From Chloroflexota bacterium (lineage in GTDB: Bacteria; Chloroflexota; Anaerolineae; Anaerolineales; Villigracilaceae), in assembly GCA_016191845.1 (NCBI GenBank), contig JACPVF010000015.1:248001-312000 (forward strand): a stretch of DNA of 64,000 nucleotides. The letters run 5' to 3'. A program made the position numbers and the translations under genes. Below, piece by piece: positions 33,975 through 43,179 of this stretch (position 1 is its first letter; each line of letters begins with the position of its first letter). The notes under the pieces are model-generated. The model made no database searches and was not told the origin of the DNA. It worked only from the letters and a program-made list of their open reading frames with translations.

Positions 33975-34388
33975 ATGAGTTCTCCAACCACCTTCCGTGC
34001 TTATCTGGTTCCCGCGCTGCTCATGGCCATTGTCGGCTGGGGCGGGCTGGCCCTGTTGCTCAACTTCACCCAGCCCTACGTCTGGCCGCGCTGGGGCTTC
34101 TTCTTCCTGCTTGTTCTCGCGCTGACGGGCACCGTCCTGCCGTTCTCATACCTCATCAACCGCCGCTTTCCCAGCAACCCACCTGTCGAACCGCCCGTCA
34201 TCGTGCGCGAGGCATTATGGGTGGGCGTGTACGGCGCGACCCTGGCCTGGCTGCAACTCGGCCGCCTGGTTTCGCTCTACGTGTGGATGGGCCTGGCGGG
34301 TGGCCTGATCGTGGTCGAATACCTCATCCGCCTGCGCGAGAAGGCGCGCTGGAAACCTCCTGTGCCGAGCGATGAGCAACCTTCGTAA
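33975..34388 (+). CDS. Small integral membrane protein upstream of selA
   Basis: 137 residues with four hydrophobic segments (about 10-30, 42-60, 78-95 and 98-115) and a basic C-terminal tail RLREKARWKPPVPSDEQPS. I recognise no family. It overlaps selA by 17 nt and has its own leaderless-looking promoter, so selA expression is coupled to it. A selenium-related role would be a guess from position only. Confidence 0.7.
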   Translation: MSSPTTFRAYLVPALLMAIVGWGGLALLLNFTQPYVWPRWGFFFLLVLALTGTVLPFSYLINRRFPSNPPVEPPVIVREALWVGVYGATLAWLQLGRLVSLYVWMGLAGGLIVVEYLIRLREKARWKPPVPSDEQPS

Positions 34389-35730
34389 TCTCCCCTCCGT
34401 CGAAAGCCTGCTGCAGACGCGCGCTGCGGCGGAATTGATCGCCGCCTACGGCCGACCTCTGACCCTGGATGCCTTCCGCACCGAGTTGGCCGAGATCCGT
34501 GCCCGTTTCAAAGCGGACCCCGAGCCTGCCCTGCCAACGGCGGACGAGATCCTGGCCTTGGCCGAATCCCGCCTCTCCGCGTGGACGGCGCCCACCCTGA
34601 TGCCCGTCATCAATGCCACGGGCGTGATCCTGCATACCAACCTCGGGCGCGCTCCGCTCAGCGACGCCACCCTGCGCGCCATGGACGCCGTTTCGCGCGG
34701 CTATTCCACGCTCGAATACGACCTGGCCAAGGGTGTGCGCGGTTCGCGCCTGATCCATGCTGAATCCATCCTGCAAAAGTTGACAGGCGCAGAGGCGGCC
34801 GTGGTGGTCAACAACAATGCCTCGGCGGTGATGCTGGTGCTGGCTGCGCTGGCCAATCGCAGACGCGTCGTCATCTCGCGCACGCAACTGGTCGAGATCG
34901 GCGGCGGATTCCGCGTGCCCGAGGTGATGAAGCAATCGGGCGCGAAACTGATCGAGATCGGCGCCACCAACCGCGTCAACCTGGGCGATTACGAATCCGC
35001 GTTGGCCGAGCCGACCGCGCTGGTCATGCGCGCGCACCGTTCCAATTTCAAGATCGTCGGCTTCACCGATGAACCCGAACTTGCGGACGTGGTCACCGCC
35101 GCGCATGCTCGAAACGTGCCTGTGGTGGATGACCTTGGCTCGGGCGCCCTGCTCGATACGGCCCGCTTCGGCATTGTCCATGAGCCGACCGTGCAGGAAT
35201 CCCTGGCGGCGGGCGTGGACCTGGTCTGCTTTTCGGGTGACAAGCTCCTGGGTGGTCCGCAGGCAGGCATCATCCTCGGGCGCGCTGACCTGATCGCCAG
35301 GATCAAGAAGCATCCGCTGGCGCGGGCTGTCCGCGCGGACAAGAGTTGTCTTGCAGGCCTGACCGCCACGCTGCTGCATTATCTCAAAGACGAGGCCGAA
35401 CGCGAGATTCCCATCTGGCGCATGATGTCACTGACGTTGAAACAGGTGCAGGGTCGAGCTGAGGCGTGGCGGCAAACGCTGGGGCAGGGGGACGTCGTCG
35501 AAGCGGAATCCACCGTCGGCGGCGGCAGCCTGCCTGGCGAATCCTTCCCCACCTTCGTCCTCGCCCTGGACGTCAAATCCCCCGACAAGGTCCTGAAGAA
35601 AATGCGGATGCAGCATCCGCCCATCATTGCCCGCACCGAGGAAGACCGCGTGTTGATCGACCCGCGCACCGTGCTGCCCGAACAGGAAGGTGCATTGCTG
35701 GTCGGGTTGAAGAATGCCTTGAAGAATTGA
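34372..35730 (+). CDS. selA: L-seryl-tRNA(Sec) selenium transferase
   Basis: 452 residues, PLP-dependent. It converts Ser-tRNA-Sec to Sec-tRNA-Sec using selenophosphate. VINATGVILHTNLGRAPLS is the family signature. VVNNNASAVMLVLAAL binds PLP phosphate, VVDDLGSGALLDT holds the Asp, and K291 in CFSGDKLLGGPQAG is the Schiff-base lysine. The N-terminal LRNLPSVESLL is the tRNA-binding region. It matches tRNA-Sec at 15044. selB and selD are not in this window. Confidence 0.96.
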   Translation: MSNLRNLPSVESLLQTRAAAELIAAYGRPLTLDAFRTELAEIRARFKADPEPALPTADEILALAESRLSAWTAPTLMPVINATGVILHTNLGRAPLSDATLRAMDAVSRGYSTLEYDLAKGVRGSRLIHAESILQKLTGAEAAVVVNNNASAVMLVLAALANRRRVVISRTQLVEIGGGFRVPEVMKQSGAKLIEIGATNRVNLGDYESALAEPTALVMRAHRSNFKIVGFTDEPELADVVTAAHARNVPVVDDLGSGALLDTARFGIVHEPTVQESLAAGVDLVCFSGDKLLGGPQAGIILGRADLIARIKKHPLARAVRADKSCLAGLTATLLHYLKDEAEREIPIWRMMSLTLKQVQGRAEAWRQTLGQGDVVEAESTVGGGSLPGESFPTFVLALDVKSPDKVLKKMRMQHPPIIARTEEDRVLIDPRTVLPEQEGALLVGLKNALKN

Positions 35731-35796
35731 AATGTGATGGTCGAGTAGCTCTGAACGAGCGAGGAGCATTTAGAGAACCGTCTGGAAGGATGCACT

Positions 35797-36375
35797 ATGA
35801 TTATCGGTACCCCGTTGCGCGCTCTTAACAAAAAAACCGCCTTTAAATTCCCCGACCGATGCGTGAACTGTGGCCAGCCCAAGGCCGAGTTGTTGGGCTT
35901 GAGCCTGGACCTGGGCACGCAGGCGAAGATCCCCAACCTGCAAATTCAGGTGCCAATGTGCAAGGTCTGTGCCGACAAGGAACGCCGCGTCGCCATGGTG
36001 ACGCTGATCCCCTTCCTCGTGGCGGGCCTGTTGATCGGCATCGCGGTCTGCGTGCCTGTGGCTCTGGTTGCGCCCGAAGGCACCACGATCCAAACTCAGG
36101 CTTTCCCGCTGGTGTTGGGCGCTTTTGCAGGGCTGATTGGGGGGACGCTCGGCGGCTCACTGGTCGAGTTCGTGGTGAAAATGTTGGCGGCGCCCTTCTA
36201 CGGAAAATTGCTGCTCCAGCGTCCGCTGACGGCTGTCAGCCTGTTCAGCGCGCGCGACGACCTGATCGGCCTGTCTGCCCGCCTATCGAGCGCAGACCAG
36301 ACCCTCCAATTGATTTTCGAGAACGACGAGATCGCGCGCGAGTTTGCGCAGTTGAACCCTCAGGAGACCCCATGA
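35797..36375 (+). CDS. Zinc-ribbon-like membrane protein of unknown function
   Basis: 192 residues. Two CxxC pairs, CVNCGQPKAE (near 22-25) and CKVCADKERR (near 55-58), suggest a zinc ribbon. Two membrane segments follow (about 67-90 and 102-122) and a soluble C-terminus ending FAQLNPQETP. It overlaps the M24 peptidase by 4 nt (ATGA). No family recognised. Confidence 0.7.
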   Translation: MIIGTPLRALNKKTAFKFPDRCVNCGQPKAELLGLSLDLGTQAKIPNLQIQVPMCKVCADKERRVAMVTLIPFLVAGLLIGIAVCVPVALVAPEGTTIQTQAFPLVLGAFAGLIGGTLGGSLVEFVVKMLAAPFYGKLLLQRPLTAVSLFSARDDLIGLSARLSSADQTLQLIFENDEIAREFAQLNPQETP

Positions 36376-37625
36376 AATCTGACCTTGATGCCTTGATGCA
36401 AGCCCGCAACCTGGATGCCCTGCTCGTGCTGGGCAGCGCGGAACACAACCCGCCCATGTATTACCTGACGGGCGGCGGACATGTCAGCGGTGCGACGCTG
36501 ATCAAGAAACGCGGTGAGACGCCTGTCCTGTTCTGCAACGACATGGAGCGCGACGAGGCGGCCAAGTCGGGCCTGCCAACCCGCTCGATGAGCCTGTATC
36601 CATTTTCCGAGTTGATGAAAGAGGCGGGCGGGAATCAATCCCTGGCGAACGCGCTCGGAACGAAGAAGATGCTGGCCGACCTGGGCGTGACCAAGGGCCG
36701 CGTTGGCATTTACGGACACGTCGAGCTGGGCAGCGCCTTCGCCGCCCTGACCCAGCTTCAGCGCATCGCCCCCGACCTGGAGCTGGTCGGTGAGCACGGC
36801 ATGGACTCCGTCTTCATCCGCGCGATGGAGACGAAGGAAGAGGCCGAGGTGGAGCGCATCCGCCGCATGGGCCAGATCACCACCGAGGTCGTGCGCCTGA
36901 CGGCGGAGTTCCTCACTTCCTGCGAGGTCCGTGAGGATGAGGTCTTGCTCAACGAAAAAGGTGAGCCGCTCAAGCTGGGCGAGGTCAAGGACAAGATCCG
37001 CCTGTGGGTGGCCGAGCGCGGCGCGGAACTGCCTGAAGGCTTTATCTTCGCCATCGGTCACGACGCGGGTGTGCCGCACTCCGCGGGCAACCCCGAGGAC
37101 CTGATGCGCCTCGGCCAGACCATCGTGTACGACATTTATCCTGCCGAAGCGGGCGGCGGCTACTTCTACGACTTTACCCGCACATGGAGTCTCGGATATG
37201 CCACGCCTGAGGCCGAGGAACTGTACGGACAGGTCAAGGAGATCTTCGACAAGTTGTGGGAGAACTTCGACTTGAATGTGTCCTTCAAGCAATATCAGCG
37301 CATGACCTGCGAATATTTCGAGTCGAAGGGGCACAAGTCGCAACTGAACTTCGGTTCGCCCACCGAGGGCTACGTTCACAGCCTGGGCCACGGCGTGGGA
37401 CTCAACATCCACGAGCGGCCGTTCAGCGGGCTGATGACGGGTGACGATCACCGTCTGTCTCCTGGCGTGGTGGTCACCTCCGAGCCTGGGTTGTATTATC
37501 CCGAGCGCGGCATGGGCTTCCGTATCGAAGACACCTTCTGGGTACGCCCCGATGGTCGCATGGAAATGCTGGCTGATTATCCGTATGACTTCGTCCTGCC
37601 GATGAAGAAGTGGAAGAAGAAATAA
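36372..37625 (+). CDS. M24-family metallopeptidase (Xaa-Pro aminopeptidase/creatinase-like)
   Basis: 417 residues with a creatinase N-terminal domain (1-145) and pita-bread catalytic domain. Metal ligands appear in order: Asp in VYDIYPAEAG, Asp in YDFTRTW, His in HSLGHGVGLNIHE, Glu in TSEPGLYYPE and Glu in FRIEDTF. The true start is ATG 36372 with AGGAG upstream. The longer frame to 35859 is a shadow of the previous gene. It probably trims Xaa-Pro dipeptides or oligopeptides. Confidence 0.9.
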   Translation: MKSDLDALMQARNLDALLVLGSAEHNPPMYYLTGGGHVSGATLIKKRGETPVLFCNDMERDEAAKSGLPTRSMSLYPFSELMKEAGGNQSLANALGTKKMLADLGVTKGRVGIYGHVELGSAFAALTQLQRIAPDLELVGEHGMDSVFIRAMETKEEAEVERIRRMGQITTEVVRLTAEFLTSCEVREDEVLLNEKGEPLKLGEVKDKIRLWVAERGAELPEGFIFAIGHDAGVPHSAGNPEDLMRLGQTIVYDIYPAEAGGGYFYDFTRTWSLGYATPEAEELYGQVKEIFDKLWENFDLNVSFKQYQRMTCEYFESKGHKSQLNFGSPTEGYVHSLGHGVGLNIHERPFSGLMTGDDHRLSPGVVVTSEPGLYYPERGMGFRIEDTFWVRPDGRMEMLADYPYDFVLPMKKWKKK

Positions 37626-37634
37626 CCGCCTTTG

Positions 37635-38441
37635 ATGATTCACCTGAAGTCTTTGACAGTACGCGAGTTCCAGAAACCTGATCTTGATACCTTTCCTTTC
37701 AACCTGGCCCTGATCCGTTCGTTGAGGGAATTGAAGTTCACATCGCCGGTCACCTTCTTTGTCGGCGAGAACGGATCGGGTAAGTCCACGGTTTTGGAGG
37801 CGCTGGCTTGTGCGGTCGAATCGATCACGGTCGGGAGCGAAAGTGTTCGCACCGATCGGTCCCTGGCACCGTTGCGGGCGCTGGCTGCGTATTTCCGCCT
37901 TTCCTGGCAGAAGCGGACTCGTCGCGGCTTCTTCCTGCGCGCTGAAGATTTCTTCGGGTATGCCAGGCAGATGCGCCAGACGCAGGAAGAGTTCCAGCAG
38001 GATTTGCAAGATGTCGAGCGCGATTACAAAAATCGGTCCAGGTATGCACAGGAATTGGCCAGTATGCCGTACAAGGGTGAATTGGCTGCCATTCAGCGGA
38101 AATATGGTGATGGGCTGGATGCCCGCTCTCATGGCGAAGGTTTCCTGACCCTCTTCCAGGCGCGTTTTGTGCCCGAAGGTTTGTATCTGCTCGACGAACC
38201 CGAAGCGGCTCTGTCGCCCACCCGCCAGTTGACCTTCATTGCGGCGCTCAAACAAATGGTGGCGGAGAATTCGCAATTCATCATTGCCACACATTCACCC
38301 ATCATCCTGGCCTTTCCAGAAGCGCAGATTCTTCAATTCCATGAAGGACGGATTCGAGAGGTACAATATGAGGACCTGGAACATGTCAAGTTGACCAGGG
38401 ACTTCCTCAACCATCCTGAATCTTTTTTACGGTATCTATAA
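37635..38441 (+). CDS. AAA-type ATPase, ABC/OLD-like fold
   Basis: 268 residues. Walker A is FFVGENGSGKSTVLEAL, Walker B is GLYLLDEPEAALSPTRQ and the switch His is in IIATHSPIILAF. The ABC signature is replaced by SHGEGFLTLF. A helical insert around residues 110-160 separates the halves. Small stand-alone proteins of this kind are common in bacteria, and their role is not settled. It lies 9 nt after the peptidase gene and 1 nt before tsaD. Confidence 0.82.
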   Translation: MIHLKSLTVREFQKPDLDTFPFNLALIRSLRELKFTSPVTFFVGENGSGKSTVLEALACAVESITVGSESVRTDRSLAPLRALAAYFRLSWQKRTRRGFFLRAEDFFGYARQMRQTQEEFQQDLQDVERDYKNRSRYAQELASMPYKGELAAIQRKYGDGLDARSHGEGFLTLFQARFVPEGLYLLDEPEAALSPTRQLTFIAALKQMVAENSQFIIATHSPIILAFPEAQILQFHEGRIREVQYEDLEHVKLTRDFLNHPESFLRYL

Positions 38442-38442
38442 T

Positions 38443-39471
38443 ATGACTGACCTAAAACCCGCTCGAATCCTGGCCCTCGAATCCTCCTGCGACGAGACCG
38501 CCTGCGCCATCCTCGAAAATGGCCGCGTGCTGCTCTCGTCGGTGGTGGCCTCGCAGATGGACATCCACGCCCGTTTTGGCGGCGTCTTCCCCGAAGTGGC
38601 TTCGCGCCAGCACGTGTTGGCCGTTGTCCCCGTGGTGGAACAGGCCCTCTCACAGGCGCATCTCTCGCTCAGCGAAGTGGACGCGATCGCCGTCACCCGC
38701 GGACCCGGGCTGGCGGGCTCATTGGTGGTCGGATTGAACGCCGCCAAAGGACTCGCCCTCGGGCTGGGACTCCCGCTGGTGGGCGTCAATCACCTCGAAG
38801 GTCACATCTATTCTTCGTGGGTGTACAACGCGGGGGAGACCTTGCCGCCCGAACCGCAATTTCCGCTGATGGCGCTGCTTGTTTCTGGCGGACACACCGA
38901 GTTAAATCTGATGACCGACCACCTGACCTACCGACGTCTTGGCGCCACCCTCGACGATGCGGCGGGCGAAGCCTTCGACAAGGTCGCACGCCTGCTCTCG
39001 CTGCCATATCCTGGCGGACCATCGGTGCAGAAGGCCGCCGAGAACGGCGACCCGAGCCGCTTCCACTTCCCGCGCGCCTGGCTGGAGAACTCGTGGAACT
39101 TCTCGTTCAGCGGTCTCAAGACGGCGGTGTTATACGAGGTCAACGACTTGAAGAATCGCAGCGGTTCGTTGCCCGTGGACGACCTGGCAGCTTCCTTCCA
39201 GGCAGCCGTGGTGGACGTGCTGTTCAAGAAGACAATCGATGCGGCGCGCGAGTTTGGCGCGAAGGAAATTCTCGTGGCGGGCGGCGTCTCGGCCAACCGC
39301 GCCCTGCGTCAGGCCTTCCAATCTCAAACGGAATTCAAGGTTCACATTCCTCCGCTGTCTCTGTGCACCGATAACGCCGCCATGATCGGTTCGGCGGGAT
39401 ACTTCCGCTATGCCCTCGGTCATACCTCTGGCCTGGACATGGATGTCCAGCCGACCTGGCCGCTCTCCTGA
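38443..39471 (+). CDS. tsaD: tRNA N6-adenosine threonylcarbamoyltransferase
   Basis: 342 residues, Kae1/Qri7 family, final step of t6A37 formation. ILALESSCDETACAIL is the N-terminal ATP motif. Metal ligands lie in NHLEGHIYSSW (two His), and VSGGHTEL and VAGGVSANRALR complete the family pattern. It is the last gene of the plus-strand chain from 33975. tsaC converges on it from the other strand. Confidence 0.95.
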   Translation: MTDLKPARILALESSCDETACAILENGRVLLSSVVASQMDIHARFGGVFPEVASRQHVLAVVPVVEQALSQAHLSLSEVDAIAVTRGPGLAGSLVVGLNAAKGLALGLGLPLVGVNHLEGHIYSSWVYNAGETLPPEPQFPLMALLVSGGHTELNLMTDHLTYRRLGATLDDAAGEAFDKVARLLSLPYPGGPSVQKAAENGDPSRFHFPRAWLENSWNFSFSGLKTAVLYEVNDLKNRSGSLPVDDLAASFQAAVVDVLFKKTIDAAREFGAKEILVAGGVSANRALRQAFQSQTEFKVHIPPLSLCTDNAAMIGSAGYFRYALGHTSGLDMDVQPTWPLS

Positions 39472-39480
39472 TTAAAAACC

Positions 39481-39524
39481 CAAACCCCGCTTGGATCGGC
39501 CCAGATCCGTACGGGGTTTGTAGA
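39481..39524 (+). other. Hairpin after tsaD
   Basis: CAAACCCCG pairs with CGGGGTTTG at the ends, and GGATC pairs with GATCC inside. No T-run follows. It may protect the mRNA end, with termination at the hairpin near 39600. Confidence 0.5.
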
Positions 39525-39599
39525 GGAGAATGCATTTGTTATTATATGCAGGCACATAAAAGAAGACTGAACGAAGACTGAATTGCAGATAAGAGTTTC

Positions 39600-39629
39600 G
39601 AGGCCGCTTTTTAAGCGACCTCTTATTTT
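39600..39629 (+). terminator. Terminator between convergent tsaD and tsaC
   Basis: GAGGCCGCTT pairs with AAGCGACCTC (one mismatch) over a short loop and is followed by TTATTTT on the plus strand. Its right end covers the tsaC stop. Confidence 0.7.
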
Positions 39630-40243
39630 AAAACGGCGAGGATCTGTTCCTTCGTGAGTGGACCTTCGCGCAGGAGGACAGGTTCCGCACCAAGACAATC
39701 CACCAGCGTGGAGGGGACTCCGCCCGGGGTGAGGCCGCCATCCAGGATCAACGGGATGCGTCCATTTAACTGGCGCATCACCTCCTCGGCGTCGACCGGG
39801 CTGGGCTGGCCCGAGAGGTTGGCCGAGGTTACGGCCATCGGTCCCGCAGCCCTGAGCAGGGCACGTGCCACGGGATGGTCGGGAATGCGCACAGCCACGG
39901 TCGCGGTGGCGGAAACGGCTTCGGGGAGAGTCGGCTGTTTGGGCACGACCAGGGTCAGAGGTCCAGGCCAGAAACGGGCGGCAAGAATCCGCACCATGGG
40001 CGGAATGTCCACAGCGACTTTATCCAGGTCGTCTACATCTGCGATCAAAATGGGAATGGCCTTTTCGACGGGGCGGTCCTTGGCGGCGTAGATTGATTCC
40101 ACGGCGGAACCGTCGAAGGCCAGCGCGCCCACGCCGTAGACCGTGTCGGTGGGGAAGGCTGCCAGCCCGCCCGCGCGCAGGATGCGCAGGGCTTGTTCGA
40201 TGGCGTTGGGTTGTGCGGCAGGGATCAAACGCGTTTCGTTCAT
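39623..40243 (-). CDS. tsaC: L-threonylcarbamoyladenylate synthase (Sua5/YrdC)
   Basis: 206 residues. First step of t6A synthesis, from Thr, bicarbonate and ATP. GGLAAFPTDTVYGVGALAFD, YAAKDRPVEKAIPILIAD and MAVTSANLSGQPSP are the YrdC motifs. There is no Sua5 C-terminal domain. It overlaps the HD-GYP gene by 4 nt and faces tsaD, so both t6A enzymes meet at one terminator. Confidence 0.94.
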   Translation of the reverse strand: MNETRLIPAAQPNAIEQALRILRAGGLAAFPTDTVYGVGALAFDGSAVESIYAAKDRPVEKAIPILIADVDDLDKVAVDIPPMVRILAARFWPGPLTLVVPKQPTLPEAVSATATVAVRIPDHPVARALLRAAGPMAVTSANLSGQPSPVDAEEVMRQLNGRIPLILDGGLTPGGVPSTLVDCLGAEPVLLREGPLTKEQILAVLK

Positions 40244-41418
40244 TTGGCAAGTTCCTTGAGGAAGATATCCACCACGGTGGGATCGAAGTGCCTGCCCGCT
40301 TCACTGCGGATGTATTCGAGCGCCCTGGCCTTGGACCACGACTCCCGGTATGGACGGTCGGAAGTGAGCGCATCGTACACGTCCACCACGGCGAAGATGC
40401 GCGCCGCCAGCGGAATATCCTCGCCTTTCAGCCCGTCGGGGTAGCCCGTGCCGTCCCATTTTTCGTGGTGGTGGTGAGGGATGTCGAGGGCACCCTCCAG
40501 ATATTTGATGGGCGAGAGCAGTTCAAAGGCATAACCTGGATGGCGTTTCATCGACTCCCACTCCGCTTCGGTCAGCGGACCAGCCTTGTGCAGGATGTAA
40601 TCGGGCACGCCCATTTTCCCGATGTCGTGCAGCAAGGCCCCGCGCCGCACATGGACCAATTGTTCCGCGCTGAAGCCCATCGCTTTGGCGATGTGCAGGG
40701 TGAGTTCGGTCACACGCAGGGTGTGGCCTTCCGTCTCTTTGTCGCGCAGATCGAGAGCGTGGGACCAGCCTTCAAGGGTGGTCTCGTATGAATCCCTCAA
40801 TTCCTGGTTGCTGGCCTGCAAGTCGGCATTGAGGATCTCGATTCGAGTGACGGCACTTTCCAGACGGTCGGATGCCACCCAGGTGATGATGGTCACCACG
40901 AAGAGCGCGGTCATGCCGGTCACATCGTATGTGGCAAACTGGTCAGACTGGTACATTGCCGCCGTGTACATCAGGAGCGAGGCCAGGTAGATCCAGAAGG
41001 AGGCCCGTGGCTCGATCACAAAGCTGGCGATGGAGATAGGCAGAACGAACAGGACCAATCCGTTGCTGGGGTTATCGGGGGAGTAAAAGAACGCGATGCC
41101 AGTGGATGCCAGCAAGACCGTGGCGATCCCAATGACCCTGGTCCCGCCTCTGCGATTATAGAGCCATAAAAAGAAGATGGCGAGAAAGGACAGCAGGTCC
41201 GAGACGAGGTACCACGCAAACTCAGCCGATGGAGCAATGGCGAAATAATAAACGTTGTTGATGATGAGGGCGATGAGGGGGACGCACAGGAGGAATAGAA
41301 AGCCGGCCAGCAACTGTCCGCGCCGCAATTGGGCGGGATTTTCCGCTTGTACGGCGAAGAACCGGGCTGACCAATTTTTTAGTTTGGGGATAAGCCCTGG
41401 CTGGGCCTGAGGTTGCAT
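40240..41418 (-). CDS. Membrane HD-GYP phosphodiesterase
   Basis: 392 residues. Residues 30-205 hold six hydrophobic segments. A short coiled coil (RIEILNADLQASNQELRDSY) leads to an HD-GYP domain with LLHDIGKMGVPDYILHK and HHHHEKWDGTGYPDGLKGED, followed by IPLAARIFAVVDVYDALTSD. HD-GYP proteins degrade cyclic di-GMP. All metal-binding residues look present, so it should be active. The membrane part may sense a signal. It lies between prmC and tsaC in a minus-strand chain. Confidence 0.92.
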   Translation of the reverse strand: MQPQAQPGLIPKLKNWSARFFAVQAENPAQLRRGQLLAGFLFLLCVPLIALIINNVYYFAIAPSAEFAWYLVSDLLSFLAIFFLWLYNRRGGTRVIGIATVLLASTGIAFFYSPDNPSNGLVLFVLPISIASFVIEPRASFWIYLASLLMYTAAMYQSDQFATYDVTGMTALFVVTIITWVASDRLESAVTRIEILNADLQASNQELRDSYETTLEGWSHALDLRDKETEGHTLRVTELTLHIAKAMGFSAEQLVHVRRGALLHDIGKMGVPDYILHKAGPLTEAEWESMKRHPGYAFELLSPIKYLEGALDIPHHHHEKWDGTGYPDGLKGEDIPLAARIFAVVDVYDALTSDRPYRESWSKARALEYIRSEAGRHFDPTVVDIFLKELAK

Positions 41419-41464
41419 GGTGGGAATCCCTTCATGTCATTATACCCGCGGGAATCACACATCG

Positions 41465-42328
41465 CTAAAAAGTGGAACGAGGGCCGTCGATGACCAGCAA
41501 GCGGTCACGGCCTGTCAGGTCCCGGTGTAATTGGATTTCGGCTTCGGAGAAACGGTCATAGGCGAGCGAGAGCGCCTGGGACCCCTGGCCTGCCTCGATC
41601 TCGAGCATGATGCGCCCGCCCGGGGCCAGCCACTCGGGTGCGATATCCAGCAGGCGGCGGACAAGGTCCAGGCCGTCGGATCCACCGTCGAGGGCGAGGG
41701 TGGGTTCCGCCCCAAAAATGGGCAGCTCCTTGAGCGTTTCGGTGGGGATGTAGGGCAGGTTGGCGCAGATCAGGTCGAAGTGCAGGTCAGTGGGCAGGAA
41801 CTCGTGATGCGGAGGGAGGAGGTCGCATTCGACGAAGTCCATACGCTCCGACACGTGGAATTTGCGCGCATTCCCGAGCGCCACTTCCAGGGCGGGCATG
41901 GAGATGTCGGTGGCGAGCACGTAGACGTCGGGAACGTGCATAGCCAGGGTCACGCCGATGACACCCGAGCCCGTGCCCACGTCCGCCACGGTGCGGCGTT
42001 CGGGTGCGGCGTTCAGCCAGATAACGGCTTTTTCCACCAGCAGCTCCGTCTCTGGGCGGGGGATGAGCACGTCGGAAGTGACGGTGAAATCCAGCCCGTA
42101 GAATTCCCAGTGGCCGATGACGTACGGCAACGGCTCACCCGCCTCCAAACGAGAGACAGCGGCCTCCATGGATTCAAGCTGCGGGGCGGAAAGGTCCAGT
42201 TCGGGGTGAGCCATCAGCCACGAGCGCGGACGTTGCAGCACATGCGCCAGCACCACCTGTGCATCCAGGGCAGGCGTGTCGCCTGGCAGGCGGGCGGCGA
42301 TCTGCGGGATCAGGTTTCCAATGTTCAC
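41465..42328 (-). CDS. prmC: Peptide chain release factor N5-glutamine methyltransferase
   Basis: 287 residues, methylates the Gln of the GGQ motif of release factors. The N-terminal helical domain ends at EPLPYVIGHWEFYGLDF. VLIPRPETELLVE, VADVGTGSGVIGVTLA and LATDIS form the SAM site. The catalytic tetrapeptide, NPPY in most members, reads NLPY here (residues 190-193). Its target gene prfA lies 4 kb upstream on the same strand, with three genes between. It overlaps the MalG permease gene by 4 nt. Confidence 0.92.
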   Translation of the reverse strand: MNIGNLIPQIAARLPGDTPALDAQVVLAHVLQRPRSWLMAHPELDLSAPQLESMEAAVSRLEAGEPLPYVIGHWEFYGLDFTVTSDVLIPRPETELLVEKAVIWLNAAPERRTVADVGTGSGVIGVTLAMHVPDVYVLATDISMPALEVALGNARKFHVSERMDFVECDLLPPHHEFLPTDLHFDLICANLPYIPTETLKELPIFGAEPTLALDGGSDGLDLVRRLLDIAPEWLAPGGRIMLEIEAGQGSQALSLAYDRFSEAEIQLHRDLTGRDRLLVIDGPRSTF

Positions 42329-43179
42329 GAGGCGTCTCCAAACATCATGCGTTCAAGCAGGGTGCGTTGGAAGATGAGGAAGATGATCACCACGGGGATG
42401 GACATGATGATGGCCAGCGAGCCGAGATAGCTCCACGGTTGCGCGCCGCCCGAGTATTGGGTCTGCACGATGGCGTAGATGGACATGGCCAGCGTGACGT
42501 TATCGGCCTTATCCACGAAGAGCCAGCCGAGCGTGAACTCGGAATAGGCCATCAGGAAGGCGATCAAGCCTGCGACTGCGATGGAAGGCAGGGCCAACGG
42601 CAGGGTGATACGCAGGAAAGTGGTCAGGTCGCCCGCCCCATCGAGGAAGGCGGCCTCTTCCATCTCCTTGGGCACGGCCTGGAAGGCGGCACGCATGTTC
42701 CAGATGCAGAAGGGCATGGCAAAGGCCGCATAGGTGATGACCAACGCCAGCAGGGACGTGCGGATCTGCATCAAGCCGAGAATGATGTAGAGCGGTGTCA
42801 TGAAGGCCACAGGCGGCAGGACGGCCGTCAATAGCAAGGCGAACAATCCCGTCTGCCTGCCTGGGAAGCGGAAACGCGCAAAGGCGTAGGCCAGGCTCAC
42901 ACCAAGCAGGATGGCGATCAGCGCCGCGCCGAGCGAGATCAACAGGCTGTTCTTGAGCAATACCGTGAAGTGGACCGACTGGTAGGGTTGGTCCAGCACC
43001 TTGAGGAAGGCGTCGAAGGACCAGAGCTTGGGCGTGAGGCGGAACTCGGTGGGGCGTCCCTTCAACGAGCCGTCGAAGGCCAGGCGGGCGATACCCCAGA
43101 CGGGCAACAGCACAAAGAAGCCGATCAGCGCCAACGCCAGTTGGGTGGCCAATTGACGAAGCCAGGAGATTCTACGCAT
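42325..43179 (-). CDS. ABC transporter permease, MalG type (partner of the fusion protein)
   Basis: 284 residues with six membrane segments. The EAA loop is MEEAAFLDGAGDLTTFLRIT. A typical periplasmic segment follows the first helix (WGIARLAFDGSLKG). It overlaps the fusion gene by 8 nt and prmC by 4 nt. It should pair with the MalF-type half of the fusion protein. No binding protein or ATPase lies nearby, so the pair is an orphan transporter core. Confidence 0.9.
   Translation of the reverse strand: MRRISWLRQLATQLALALIGFFVLLPVWGIARLAFDGSLKGRPTEFRLTPKLWSFDAFLKVLDQPYQSVHFTVLLKNSLLISLGAALIAILLGVSLAYAFARFRFPGRQTGLFALLLTAVLPPVAFMTPLYIILGLMQIRTSLLALVITYAAFAMPFCIWNMRAAFQAVPKEMEEAAFLDGAGDLTTFLRITLPLALPSIAVAGLIAFLMAYSEFTLGWLFVDKADNVTLAMSIYAIVQTQYSGGAQPWSYLGSLAIIMSIPVVIIFLIFQRTLLERMMFGDAS

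Noticed and set aside
36360-38294. 644-codon open frame antisense to the peptidase and ATPase genes
   Set aside because: Shadow of two well-supported plus-strand genes; composition is low-complexity and no motif is seen.
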